A DNA stretch of 64,000 nucleotides from Curtobacterium flaccumfaciens (GTDB lineage Bacteria > Actinomycetota > Actinomycetes > Actinomycetales > Microbacteriaceae): contig NZ_SNVW01000002.1 in assembly GCF_004361695.1 (NCBI RefSeq), positions 186,001 through 250,000 of the forward strand, read 5' to 3'. Below the pieces are notes generated by a model. It searched no databases. It saw only the letters and a list, made by a program, of their open reading frames with translations, and was not told the origin of the DNA. Of the stretch, positions 30,501-37,471 are shown in pieces (within the stretch, counting starts at the first letter, position 1; every line of letters starts with the position of its first letter). Both the position numbers and the translations under genes were made by a program.

Positions 30501-33500
30501 TCGAAGGTGGTCGCCCACGAGCCGTCCGTCGCGGCGGTGACCGCGTCGGACTCGCCGTTCGACAGGGTCACGGTGACCGTGGCCCCGCCCTGGGCGCGGC
30601 CCGTGACGCGCACGTCGGCCGTGCCGGCCGCGTCCGCGACGGTCAGGACGTCGCCGTCCTCCGGTGCCGTCAGCGTCAGCGCGGTCGCGGCGCGGACGGT
30701 CACGGTCTGCTCCGGACTGGAGGCAGTGGTCCCGTTCACCGTCTGGCTCGCGGTGAGCGTCGGGGTGCCGACACCGACCTCGCCGAACGTCACGGTCCAG
30801 TCGCCGTCACCGTCCGCGGTCGTGGTCAGCTCGGCGGCGCCGAGCCGCACCGTGACCGGGGCGCCCGGCTCCGCCGTGCCCGTCACCGTGACGTCACGCG
30901 TGGCGTCGGCGTCCGGCACGAGGAGCACGTCGCCGGTGCCCGGCGCGGTGACGGTCACCGGGTCGGCCGCCTCGATCGTGACGGTCCGGGTGACCGGGTC
31001 GGACGTCGCCGGCTCGGAGACCGAGCCGGGCAGCGTCTGCGTCACCGAGACCGGGTGCGTCCCGACCGCGAGGTCCGGGAACGTGACCGACCAGGTGCCG
31101 TCGGGAGCGACGGTCGCCTGCTGGTCGTCGGCGTCGGCCGTGGTGGCGGTCACGGAGGCGCCGGGCTGGCCGGTCCCCGTGACCGTCACGTCACGCACGA
31201 CGTCCTCGCCGGCGACCGGGATCGCCGCCGTGGTCGGGGCGGTGATCGCGAGCGGGTTCGCGGTGACCACCTGGAACGTCGTCGGGATCGCCGACGTCAC
31301 GGTGCCGGCGACGCTCTGGCTGGCGTTCACCGTGTAGGTGCCGGTCGGTGCGAGGCCCGTGGCCTGGACAGTCCACGCGCCGGTGCCGGTCGCCGTCGTC
31401 GTGAAGGTGGTGTCCGGGCCCAGCGAGACGGTGACGTCGGCGTTCGGCTCGGACGAGCCCGAGATCGTCGCCGTCGCGGTGGCGTCCCCGTCGACCACGA
31501 CGAAGCGCGAGCCGACGGCCGGCGCCTCGATCGTGATGGCCGTCCCCGGCACGACGGTGAAGTCGCGCGTGACGGTCGGACCGGTCGTGCCGTTCACCGT
31601 CTGCACCGCGGTGACGGTGTGGTCGCCGACGGCGAGGTCGACCGCGTCGGTCTCCCAGTTGCCCGAGGCGTCCGCGACGACGTCGACGGGGTCGCCGTCG
31701 TCGACCGTGACGGCGACGGTCGCGCCGGGCTCCGCGGTGCCCCGCACCACGACGCCGACCTGACCGCCCGCGCCGGCCGGGACCTGCTGCGCGTCGGTGG
31801 GCGACTCGATGACGAGGGCGTCGCCGGCCGCGATCGTGAAGTCACGGTCGACGGGTGCGGAGGTCGCCCCGCCCACGGTCTGCGTGACCGCTGCGGTGTG
31901 GTCGCCGGTGTCGACGCCCGGCAGGGTGACGGTCCACGTGCCGTCGGTGCCCGCGGTCGTCGTGACGGGGTCACCGTCGCCGTCGAGGACGACGCTGACG
32001 TCGGCGCCCGGCTGCGCCGTGCCCGAGACCCTGACGTCGATGGTCGAGTCGTCGGTCGCGACCGCGGTGGTGCTCCCCTGCGTCGGCGTCGACACGACGA
32101 GACCGGCACCGGCGGCGACGGTGATCGTCTGCCGGACGGCCGGCGAGGTGGTGCCGTTCACGGTCTGCGTGGCGGAGATCGTGTAGCGGCCGACCGGGAC
32201 GTCCTGGACGGTGGCGGTCCAGTCGCCGTCGTCGTTGGCCGTGGTCGTCGCGGTCAGTCCGCCGCCGAGCGACACCGCCACGTCCGCGCCGGGCTCGGCG
32301 GTGCCGGTCAGGTCGAGGTCCGTCGTGGTGCCCGCGTCGAGGACCGTCACGGTGGCGCCGGACGCCGGGGCCGTGATGGCGATCGGAGCACCCGCGGCCA
32401 CGGTGAAGTCCGTGCTGACCGGACCCGAGGTCGTGCCGGCCACGGTCTGCCGTGCGGTGGCGGTGCGGTCGCCGACGGGGACGCCCTGGAAGGTGGCCTC
32501 CCAGTCGCCGTCGTCGTCGGCCGCCACCGTGGCGGTGAAGGAGCCGCCGATGCCCACCGTGACCTGCGCGTTCGGTGCTGCGGAGCCGGACACCGTCACG
32601 GGCGTCGTCGACGTGGCGTCGGCGACGGTGATGGTGCTGCCGTCCTCCGGGGCGTCGATCGTCAGGGCCGGGGCCGCGGTGACGGTGAAGTCACGCGTGA
32701 CCGGGGCGCTCGTCGAGGACCCGACGGTCTGGGTCACGGTCGACGTGTACTCGCCGGCGGGGACGCCGGTGATCGTCGTCGACCAGGTACCACCGGCGTT
32801 CGCGGTGGTCGTCGCGGTCCGGTCGCCCCCGTTCACCGAGACGTCGACGCGGGCACCGGGCTGCGCGGAACCGGAGAACGGCACGTCACGGGTGGTGCCC
32901 GCGAGCGGGAAGTCCTGGTCCTGCGTCGGGGTGTCGACGGTCAGGCCGGCAGCCGCCACGACGCGGAACCCACGGGTGACCGGGGCCGAGGTGCTGTCGC
33001 CCACGGTCTGCGTGACGCTCGCGGTCTGGTTGCCCACCGGGACCTCCGGCACGGTGACGCTCCACGCGCCGGTGCCGTTCGCGGTGCCGGTCGCGGTGAG
33101 TCCGCCGCCGAGGTCGACGTCGATGCGGGCGTTCGGGGTCGCGGTGCCGGTGAGGGTCACCGGAGCGGTGGTGCCGGTCGTGGTGAAGGCCTGTCCGGCC
33201 GTCGGCGTCGTGATCGTCAGCGCCTGCTGCGCGACCACGGAGAACTGCTGCGTGGCCGTGCCCGCCGCGGTCCCGCCGACGGTCTGCGTCGCGGTCGCGG
33301 TGTACTCGCCGGTCGGGACGGTCGCGATGGTCGTCGTCCACGTGCCGTTCGCGGCGACCGTCGCGGTCCCGGTGCGGCCGCCGCCGAGGCCCACGGCGAT
33401 CGTGGCGCCGGGCTCGCCGACACCACTGACGGTGATGCTGCGGGTCGAGCTGGACGTCGGCACGCTGAACACCTGGTTCGCGGTCGGGGCGGTGATGGTC

Positions 33501-35155
33501 GGTGCGACGAACGCGGTGGCACGGACCGTCGAGGTCGCCAGGTCCACCGTCGCCGCGTTGACGCCGGGCAGGACCGACAGGCGCAGGGCGTGCACGCTCC
33601 GCGACCCCGGGTCGTAGCCGCGTGCGTCGCGGAACCCGGTGGTGGTGTCCTGCGCGTTGACGGTCAGGTCGATCACCTGACGGAGGAGCAGCACGACCGG
33701 GGAGAGCACAGTCGACACCGCCGTCGTCGTGTTCGTCAGCGTGGTGCCGAGGGCGGTCAGGGCGGTGCCGCCGACCAGGGGCCGGACGAGCGTCTGGACC
33801 GCCGGGAGCACGATGCCGTTCACCGCCGGGGCGAGCAGCGCGCCGAGGACGTTCAGTCCGAGCGGGCCGCCGGTGGCGGTCACGGTCGCGGTGGCCGGAG
33901 CCGTCCCGGCGAGTGCACCGAGGGTGGTGTCCGCCCGGAGCGCCAGGGCCGCGAGCGGCAGGGTGGCGACGTTGAGGTTGGCGGTGACGTTGATCGCGAC
34001 CGCCGTGGAGTTGATCGTGTTCACGACCGCGGTCTGCAGCGCCGTGGGCAGCTGCGTCCCGAGGATCGTCGCGATGCTCTGGTTGATCGTGTTCACCGCG
34101 ACGGCCGTGAGCACCGGCGTGTTCGCCGGCTGCCCGTTCAACGCGGTGAGCTTGTCGAGGTCGACCGTGATGGCCCCGGTTGCCGGGGTGATCGTCACGG
34201 CGCCGTCGGTGAGCGGCTGCTGGAGGACCTGCTCGAGCGTGCCGTCGAGGTTGAGGTTCACGGTCGCGGTGACCGTCGTCCCGTTGACGTTCACGAGCCC
34301 GAGCGCGGTGGTGCGGAGCAGTCGCTGGATCTCCGCGGTGAGCGCCGTGGTCGTGCCGGACAGCGCGCCGTTCGCCCCGAGCGTGGAGTTCACCGAACTC
34401 GACACGGTCCGCAGCTGCGTGCGGAGGGACGTGGTCAGCCCGGCGACCGCCGGGCTGGTGAGGTTCAGGTTCGCCCCGGCGATCCGGTAGTCGCTCGAGG
34501 TCGTGACGGTAGACCCGCGGGTCGCCGACAGCCGCGAGGCGAGGGCCCCGACCTGCAGCTGCGCGTTCGAGAGCACCGTCGTGTCGGCGCCCACCCGCGA
34601 GAACAGCGGGTTGAGGTCCAGCGTCGCCGCGCCGGTGCCCGACCCGGTGCCGACACCGATGCCGCCGTCGTTGGTCAGGAGCCCCGAGGACGCCGTCGCC
34701 CCGTTCGCCGAGGTCGTGGCGTACTGGCCGTCGACCCCGAGGGTGAGGATGCCGTTCGGTCCGAGCAGGTCGACGTCGTTGCCGAGGTCCACCCCGACCG
34801 CGTTGAGTGCCGTCAGGTTGAGCGGCTGGTTCGTCGTGCCGCCGCCGGTGGTCGCGCCGCGCGCGGAGTACGCACCACCGAGCTGCGCGATGCTGTCCAC
34901 GTTGACGATGCCCGAGCCGCTGAGCAGGACGCCCTCGGCCTCGGCGACGTCGGTCTGGGCGGCCGCAGCGGGTTGGATCGCCACGGTGGCGGCGATCAGC
35001 GCCGTCACCGTGGCGATGACGCCGCCGCGCAGGAGGAGACGCCGGTCGTCCGACGCTCGTCGTCGAGCTCGGCCGCCAGCAGCGATGATCCGTCGTGTCC
35101 AGTCGTGCGCTGTCGTGGGTACAGGGGTACCCCGAAGCGACGCGTGCCTGCGCAT
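27569..35155 (-). CDS. Giant cell-wall adhesin with 20 Ig-like repeats and LAxTG anchor
   Basis: 2,528 residues. A long signal peptide (about 1-70; twin Arg near RRLLLRG, then a hydrophobic stretch ending AIQPAAAAQ) leads into an N-terminal domain of about 490 residues rich in VNVNGTT-like strands, resembling the 'choice-of-anchor G' type. From about residue 550 I count 20 tandem Ig-like units of 91-98 residues, each with the pattern GTAEPGATVTVS...DGTWSVTVPDVPVG...VTQTVNGTTS. A collagen-like GTPGTPGTPG linker and a Gly-Ser stretch follow. The end is a sorting signal: LAFTG, a hydrophobic helix and RRRRR. LAxTG is the motif used by class E sortases. No cysteine is evident in the repeats. AGGA lies 12 nt before the ATG. 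Surface adhesion is inferred. Confidence 0.9.
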   Translation of the reverse strand: MRRHASLRGTPVPTTAHDWTRRIIAAGGRARRRASDDRRLLLRGGVIATVTALIAATVAIQPAAAAQTDVAEAEGVLLSGSGIVNVDSIAQLGGAYSARGATTGGGTTNQPLNLTALNAVGVDLGNDVDLLGPNGILTLGVDGQYATTSANGATASSGLLTNDGGIGVGTGSGTGAATLDLNPLFSRVGADTTVLSNAQLQVGALASRLSATRGSTVTTSSDYRIAGANLNLTSPAVAGLTTSLRTQLRTVSSSVNSTLGANGALSGTTTALTAEIQRLLRTTALGLVNVNGTTVTATVNLNLDGTLEQVLQQPLTDGAVTITPATGAITVDLDKLTALNGQPANTPVLTAVAVNTINQSIATILGTQLPTALQTAVVNTINSTAVAINVTANLNVATLPLAALALRADTTLGALAGTAPATATVTATGGPLGLNVLGALLAPAVNGIVLPAVQTLVRPLVGGTALTALGTTLTNTTTAVSTVLSPVVLLLRQVIDLTVNAQDTTTGFRDARGYDPGSRSVHALRLSVLPGVNAATVDLATSTVRATAFVAPTITAPTANQVFSVPTSSSTRSITVSGVGEPGATIAVGLGGGRTGTATVAANGTWTTTIATVPTGEYTATATQTVGGTAAGTATQQFSVVAQQALTITTPTAGQAFTTTGTTAPVTLTGTATPNARIDVDLGGGLTATGTANGTGAWSVTVPEVPVGNQTASVTQTVGDSTSAPVTRGFRVVAAAGLTVDTPTQDQDFPLAGTTRDVPFSGSAQPGARVDVSVNGGDRTATTTANAGGTWSTTITGVPAGEYTSTVTQTVGSSTSAPVTRDFTVTAAPALTIDAPEDGSTITVADATSTTPVTVSGSAAPNAQVTVGIGGSFTATVAADDDGDWEATFQGVPVGDRTATARQTVAGTTSGPVSTDFTVAAGAPIAITAPASGATVTVLDAGTTTDLDLTGTAEPGADVAVSLGGGLTATTTANDDGDWTATVQDVPVGRYTISATQTVNGTTSPAVRQTITVAAGAGLVVSTPTQGSTTAVATDDSTIDVRVSGTAQPGADVSVVLDGDGDPVTTTAGTDGTWTVTLPGVDTGDHTAAVTQTVGGATSAPVDRDFTIAAGDALVIESPTDAQQVPAGAGGQVGVVVRGTAEPGATVAVTVDDGDPVDVVADASGNWETDAVDLAVGDHTVTAVQTVNGTTGPTVTRDFTVVPGTAITIEAPAVGSRFVVVDGDATATATISGSSEPNADVTVSLGPDTTFTTTATGTGAWTVQATGLAPTGTYTVNASQSVAGTVTSAIPTTFQVVTANPLAITAPTTAAIPVAGEDVVRDVTVTGTGQPGASVTATTADADDQQATVAPDGTWSVTFPDLAVGTHPVSVTQTLPGSVSEPATSDPVTRTVTIEAADPVTVTAPGTGDVLLVPDADATRDVTVTGTAEPGAPVTVRLGAAELTTTADGDGDWTVTFGEVGVGTPTLTASQTVNGTTASSPEQTVTVRAATALTLTAPEDGDVLTVADAAGTADVRVTGRAQGGATVTVTLSNGESDAVTAATDGSWATTFEDVPVGDYRVRATQVVEGQTSAPVSAGVSVRAGAPLTVTAPVGATSVTVADDDATTDVAFAGTGQPGATVTVDLGAGGTATAPVGQDGKWSTTVEDVPTGSYTAAVTQAVNGTTSAAVERPVSVVAAADLTIRQPGDDPITVADGDATTTVTIAGDAQPGATVTVTVDDRDPVEVPVGDDGTWTLDVEDLGVGTHDVSVTQTVDGSTSTTPVETTFEIEAGAPVRIDEPTADQEYTVAGEGATTTVAVSGTAEPGATVVVDLGGGRSESTTANGSGAWSVSVPDVPAGTPTVSVTQRIGDTVSAPVTVGIRVLVADPITIATPADGSTVRVAQRDSVATVTANGAAEAGAAVRVSVDGGDPVTVTATDGGTWSLDLEGLGVGEHAVRATQTVDGSTSAPVSSTFTVAPGTALTVDTPADGDTVTVPSGTTGATVPVNGQGQAGGTVRIVTDGGTPVVVPVGPDGRWSTVLTGLDEGDHTIVVTQVVNGTTSSPIERDVTIEVAPADAIVVTSPANGTAYRVIGGSTDVRVEGVSAPNAAISVRIDGGTPVTTTADDDGAWAVTVPGVGTGTHTIVASQTVDGDTSAAPQVGISVAAATPVRVTSPTDGQVFPITGTTTSIPVSGTAEPGATVTVSVGGRTVSTTAGQDGSWTATVGDVPPGTHPLSVTETVGGRTSDPVTSSIRVVVAQPGDVSITNPQPGQLFPADGTGDTGSFTVTGHATPGATVTVRLSNGQVRVTTADANGNWSVRFDRVPEGDWTITASQSVNGTTSAAQPVPIVVADVDPLAVTSPTAGAHRTASAAGTVDWRVAGTAEPGATVTVVADDGTPVTTTADDTGAWSVVLRLGVGPHTIRVTQTVDGATSAVQSVAVVVDAADGPGTPGDPGDPGTPGTPGTPGTPGLPGAPGTGSGAGIGSGSGTGTGSGSGPGVGSGSGGLAFTGADVAPLAGAAGGLVVLGFLLLGLSRLARGLRRRRRA

Positions 35156-35350
35156 GCGTGTCTCTTTTCCTGGCGGGCGAACCCACCACCTGATCCGGAA
35201 CTCCCCGCTGGTGAGGCGGAGGAGGTGCAGGAACCCTGGTTGGGAGTCCCTGAGGGTGATCTTGACACACGATCAGGTTGCTGTCCGCTCCCCGTTACGA
35301 AATGGACACCATCCGTGTCGGGCACGCCGGTAGAGCCGCAGAGAACACTG
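35156..35350. other. Gap between adhesin start and SRP RNA 3' flank
   Basis: This 195-base stretch should hold the adhesin promoter. I see no gene and no confident hexamers; CAAGAT on the minus strand near 35260-35270 is a weak -10 candidate. Confidence 0.4.
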
Positions 35351-35404
35351 CGCAGGAAACAAGCACCACGCAGGAGACAAGCACTCCGCAGGGAACGCAA
35401 AGAC
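35351..35404. repeat. Three tandem 18-bp repeats beside the SRP RNA
   Basis: cgcaggaaacaagcacca, cgcaggagacaagcactc and cgcagggaacgcaaagac follow one another exactly (35351, 35369, 35387). The third unit runs into the 3' end of the SRP RNA. Confidence 0.75.
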
Positions 35405-35489
35405 TCCCCACGCACCCGCCAGAGCCCGGTTACCCTTGCTGCGTTTCCGCCCTGGGGGAGTTGGCCTGGATGGCGTCACGTGAGGAGCC
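35402..35489 (-). ncRNA. ffs: Signal recognition particle RNA (small, 4.5S type)
   Basis: The Ffh-binding hairpin is clear on the minus strand: CAGG, GC, a G-GAAA-C tetraloop, GC, then AGCA, which aligns position by position with E. coli CAGG-UC-C(GGAA)G-GA-AGCA. The ends pair: GGCTCCTCACG (from 35489) with CGTGGGGAGTC (to 35402), counting two G-U pairs. A short T-run follows. A TAGACT -10 box ends 7 nt before the predicted 5' end. The RNA scaffolds Ffh in co-translational targeting. In other bacteria this gene often lies near dnaX, as here, though the adhesin gene intervenes. Confidence 0.9.
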
Positions 35490-35495
35490 TCCGGA

Positions 35496-35501
35496 AGTCT
35501 A
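35496..35501 (-). promoter_or_regulatory. -10 box TAGACT of the SRP RNA
   Basis: TAGACT on the minus strand, 7 nt before the first paired base of the RNA. The divergent NAD(P)-binding gene has a candidate CAGACT box at 35516-35521, so the two promoters are nearly back to back. No clear -35 hexamer. Confidence 0.6.
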
Positions 35502-35528
35502 CCGGACGGAACGGGCAGACTCGGACAC

Positions 35529-36203
35529 ATGAAGATCGCCATCGCCGGAGGACACGGCAAGATCGCACTCCACCTCGCCCGCCTCGTCACCGACGCCGGC
35601 CACGACGCCGTCGCCATCGTCCGGAACCCCGCCCACGTCACCGACGTGGAGCAGCAGGGTGCCCGGGCGATCGTCGCCGACCTCGAACAGCTCGACGACG
35701 ACGAGCTCGCGCTCCGCCTGCGCGGGGTCGACGCCGTCGTCTTCGCCGCGGGGGCCGGACCGGGCAGCGGCGCCGAGCGGAAGCTCTCGCTCGACCGGGA
35801 CGGCGCGATCCTGCTCGCGGACGCCGCCGAGCGGGTCGGGATCCGTCGGTACGTGATGATCTCGGCGATGGCGGCGGACTCGTACGACCCCGAGCGCGCC
35901 GCGGTGCCCGCGCGGAGCGAGGACGACGTGTTCCAGGTCTACCTGCGCGCGAAGGCCGAGGCAGACGCGAACCTCCGGGCGCGCAGCCTGCGCTGGACGA
36001 TCGTGCGGCCGGGCGGCCTCCTCGACACGCCGCCGCAGGGCACGGTCGACGTCGGCCGGACGGTGCCGCGCGGCTCGATCCCGCGCGCCGACGTCGCCGC
36101 GGTGGTGCTGCACGCGCTCCTCGACGACACCGCGGTGGGCGTGCAGTTCGAGGTGACGAGCGGCGACACCCCGATCCCCGCTGCCCTGGCCGCGCTCGGC
36201 TGA
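35529..36203 (+). CDS. NAD(P)-binding Rossmann-fold protein (SDR/NmrA-like)
   Basis: 224 residues. Starts MKIAIAGGHGKIALHLARLV, an atypical-SDR nucleotide-binding loop (GxxGxIA), with RNP at the second strand that suggests NADP preference, the YVMISAMAADSYDP segment, and TIVRPGGLLDTPPQG near the C-terminus. It lacks the classical YxxxK catalytic pair, like many NAD(P)H-sensor or epimerase-like relatives. No Shine-Dalgarno is visible; CAGACT ends 7 nt upstream of the ATG, so the mRNA may be leaderless. It converges on ackA with a 21-nt gap. Confidence 0.88.
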   Translation: MKIAIAGGHGKIALHLARLVTDAGHDAVAIVRNPAHVTDVEQQGARAIVADLEQLDDDELALRLRGVDAVVFAAGAGPGSGAERKLSLDRDGAILLADAAERVGIRRYVMISAMAADSYDPERAAVPARSEDDVFQVYLRAKAEADANLRARSLRWTIVRPGGLLDTPPQGTVDVGRTVPRGSIPRADVAAVVLHALLDDTAVGVQFEVTSGDTPIPAALAALG

Positions 36204-36224
36204 CGCGCGGGCGCGGCCCCGCCC

Positions 36225-37421
36225 CTACAGGGCGACCGCAGCCGACTGCCGGGCGATCTCGAGCTCCTCGTTCGTCGGGATGACGAGCACCGCGACACGG
36301 GACGCGTCCGTGGAGATGAGCCGCGCCTCCCGGGATGCCAGCTCGTTGCGGTCCGGATCGATCTCGATGCCGAGGTGCCCGAGCCCGGCGAGCACGCGCC
36401 GGCGCAGCAGCGCGTTGTTCTCCCCCACGCCCGCCGTGAAGACGACCGCGTCGAGCCCGCCGAGCTGCGCCGTGTAGGCGCCGACGTAGCGGCGGATGCG
36501 GTGCCGGTACACGGCGAGCGCCGCCTCGGCCTCGTCGTCACCGTTGAGGGCGGCGTCCTGCACGTCGCGCATGTCACCGTTGCCGGTCAGGCCGAGCAGT
36601 CCGGACTCCTTGTTGAGCATGGTGTCGAGCTCGTCGAAGGACAGCCCGGCCTCGCGGTGGAGGTGGATGAGGACGGCCGGGTCGAGGTCGCCGGAGCGGG
36701 TCCCCATCACGAGGCCCTCGAGCGGGGTGAGCCCCATCGAGGTCTCGATCGACCGGCCGCCGTCGATGGCCGCCGCGGACGCCCCGTTGCCGAGGTGCAG
36801 CACGATCGTCTTCAGCTCGCCGAGGGGACGGCCGAGGAAGTCCGCGGCCTGCTCGGAGACGTACTTGTGGCTCGTGCCGTGCATGCCGTAGCGGCGGATC
36901 CGGTACTGCTCCGCGAGGTCGGCCGGGATCGCGTAGGTGTAGGCGTGCGGCGGCATCGTCTGGTGGAACGCGGTGTCGAACACGGCGACCTGCGGCACGT
37001 CGGTGAAGACCTGCTTGGCGGCACGGATGCCCTCGAGGTTCGCGGGGTTGTGGAGCGGCGCGAGGCTGCTGAGGTCCTCGATCTCACGCTCGACGTCGTC
37101 CGTGACGACGGTCGCCCGGTCGAAGCTCGTGCCCCCGTGCACGACGCGGTGGCCGACGACGGCCGGCGGGTGTTCGTCGAACGAGGGACCGACCTTCGCG
37201 AACGCGTCGATCATCGCCTGGAACCCGGCGGCGTGGTCCGGCACGGCAGCCGAGTCGTTCGACGAGGACTCGCCGGTGAGCGCGTTGGTGTGCTTCCACG
37301 CGCCGGTCGACTCGCCGATGCGCTCGACCAGCCCGGAGGCGAGCGTCCGCTCCCCCTCGAGCTCGATGAGCTGGTACTTGAACGAACTCGAGCCGGAGTT
37401 GACGACGAGGGCTGCGGTCAC
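36225..37421 (-). CDS. ackA: Acetate kinase
   Basis: 398 residues. Interconverts acetyl phosphate plus ADP with acetate plus ATP. Begins with the ASKHA signature VVNSGSSSFKYQL, then VVGHRVVHGG, DTAFHQTMP, YGMHGTSHKYV, LHLGNGASAAAIDGG, and the C-terminal VFTAGVGENNALLR. GTG start, 50 nt after the pta stop, so pta-ackA form an operon that works against or alongside Acs (4768-6723) in acetate overflow and reuse. An isolated half of the GGAGGCGCG hairpin (37445-37460) lies in the gap. Confidence 0.97.
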   Translation of the reverse strand: MTAALVVNSGSSSFKYQLIELEGERTLASGLVERIGESTGAWKHTNALTGESSSNDSAAVPDHAAGFQAMIDAFAKVGPSFDEHPPAVVGHRVVHGGTSFDRATVVTDDVEREIEDLSSLAPLHNPANLEGIRAAKQVFTDVPQVAVFDTAFHQTMPPHAYTYAIPADLAEQYRIRRYGMHGTSHKYVSEQAADFLGRPLGELKTIVLHLGNGASAAAIDGGRSIETSMGLTPLEGLVMGTRSGDLDPAVLIHLHREAGLSFDELDTMLNKESGLLGLTGNGDMRDVQDAALNGDDEAEAALAVYRHRIRRYVGAYTAQLGGLDAVVFTAGVGENNALLRRRVLAGLGHLGIEIDPDRNELASREARLISTDASRVAVLVIPTNEELEIARQSAAVAL

Positions 37422-37471
37422 GGGGCGGTCGCTTTCTGTAGGGGCCTGGAGGCGCGGTGCGGGTCGGTCGG

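Noticed and set aside
27880..33510. Regularly spaced repeats suggestive of a CRISPR array
   Set aside because: The period is about 280 bp and matches protein repeats; there is no short conserved DNA repeat with unique spacers and no cas genes.
27548..36283. A plus-strand open frame of about 2,900 codons opposite the adhesin gene
   Set aside because: It is the antisense shadow of the repeat gene in very GC-rich DNA: composition is Arg/Asp/Gly/Val-rich with no domain, and it also runs through the SRP RNA.
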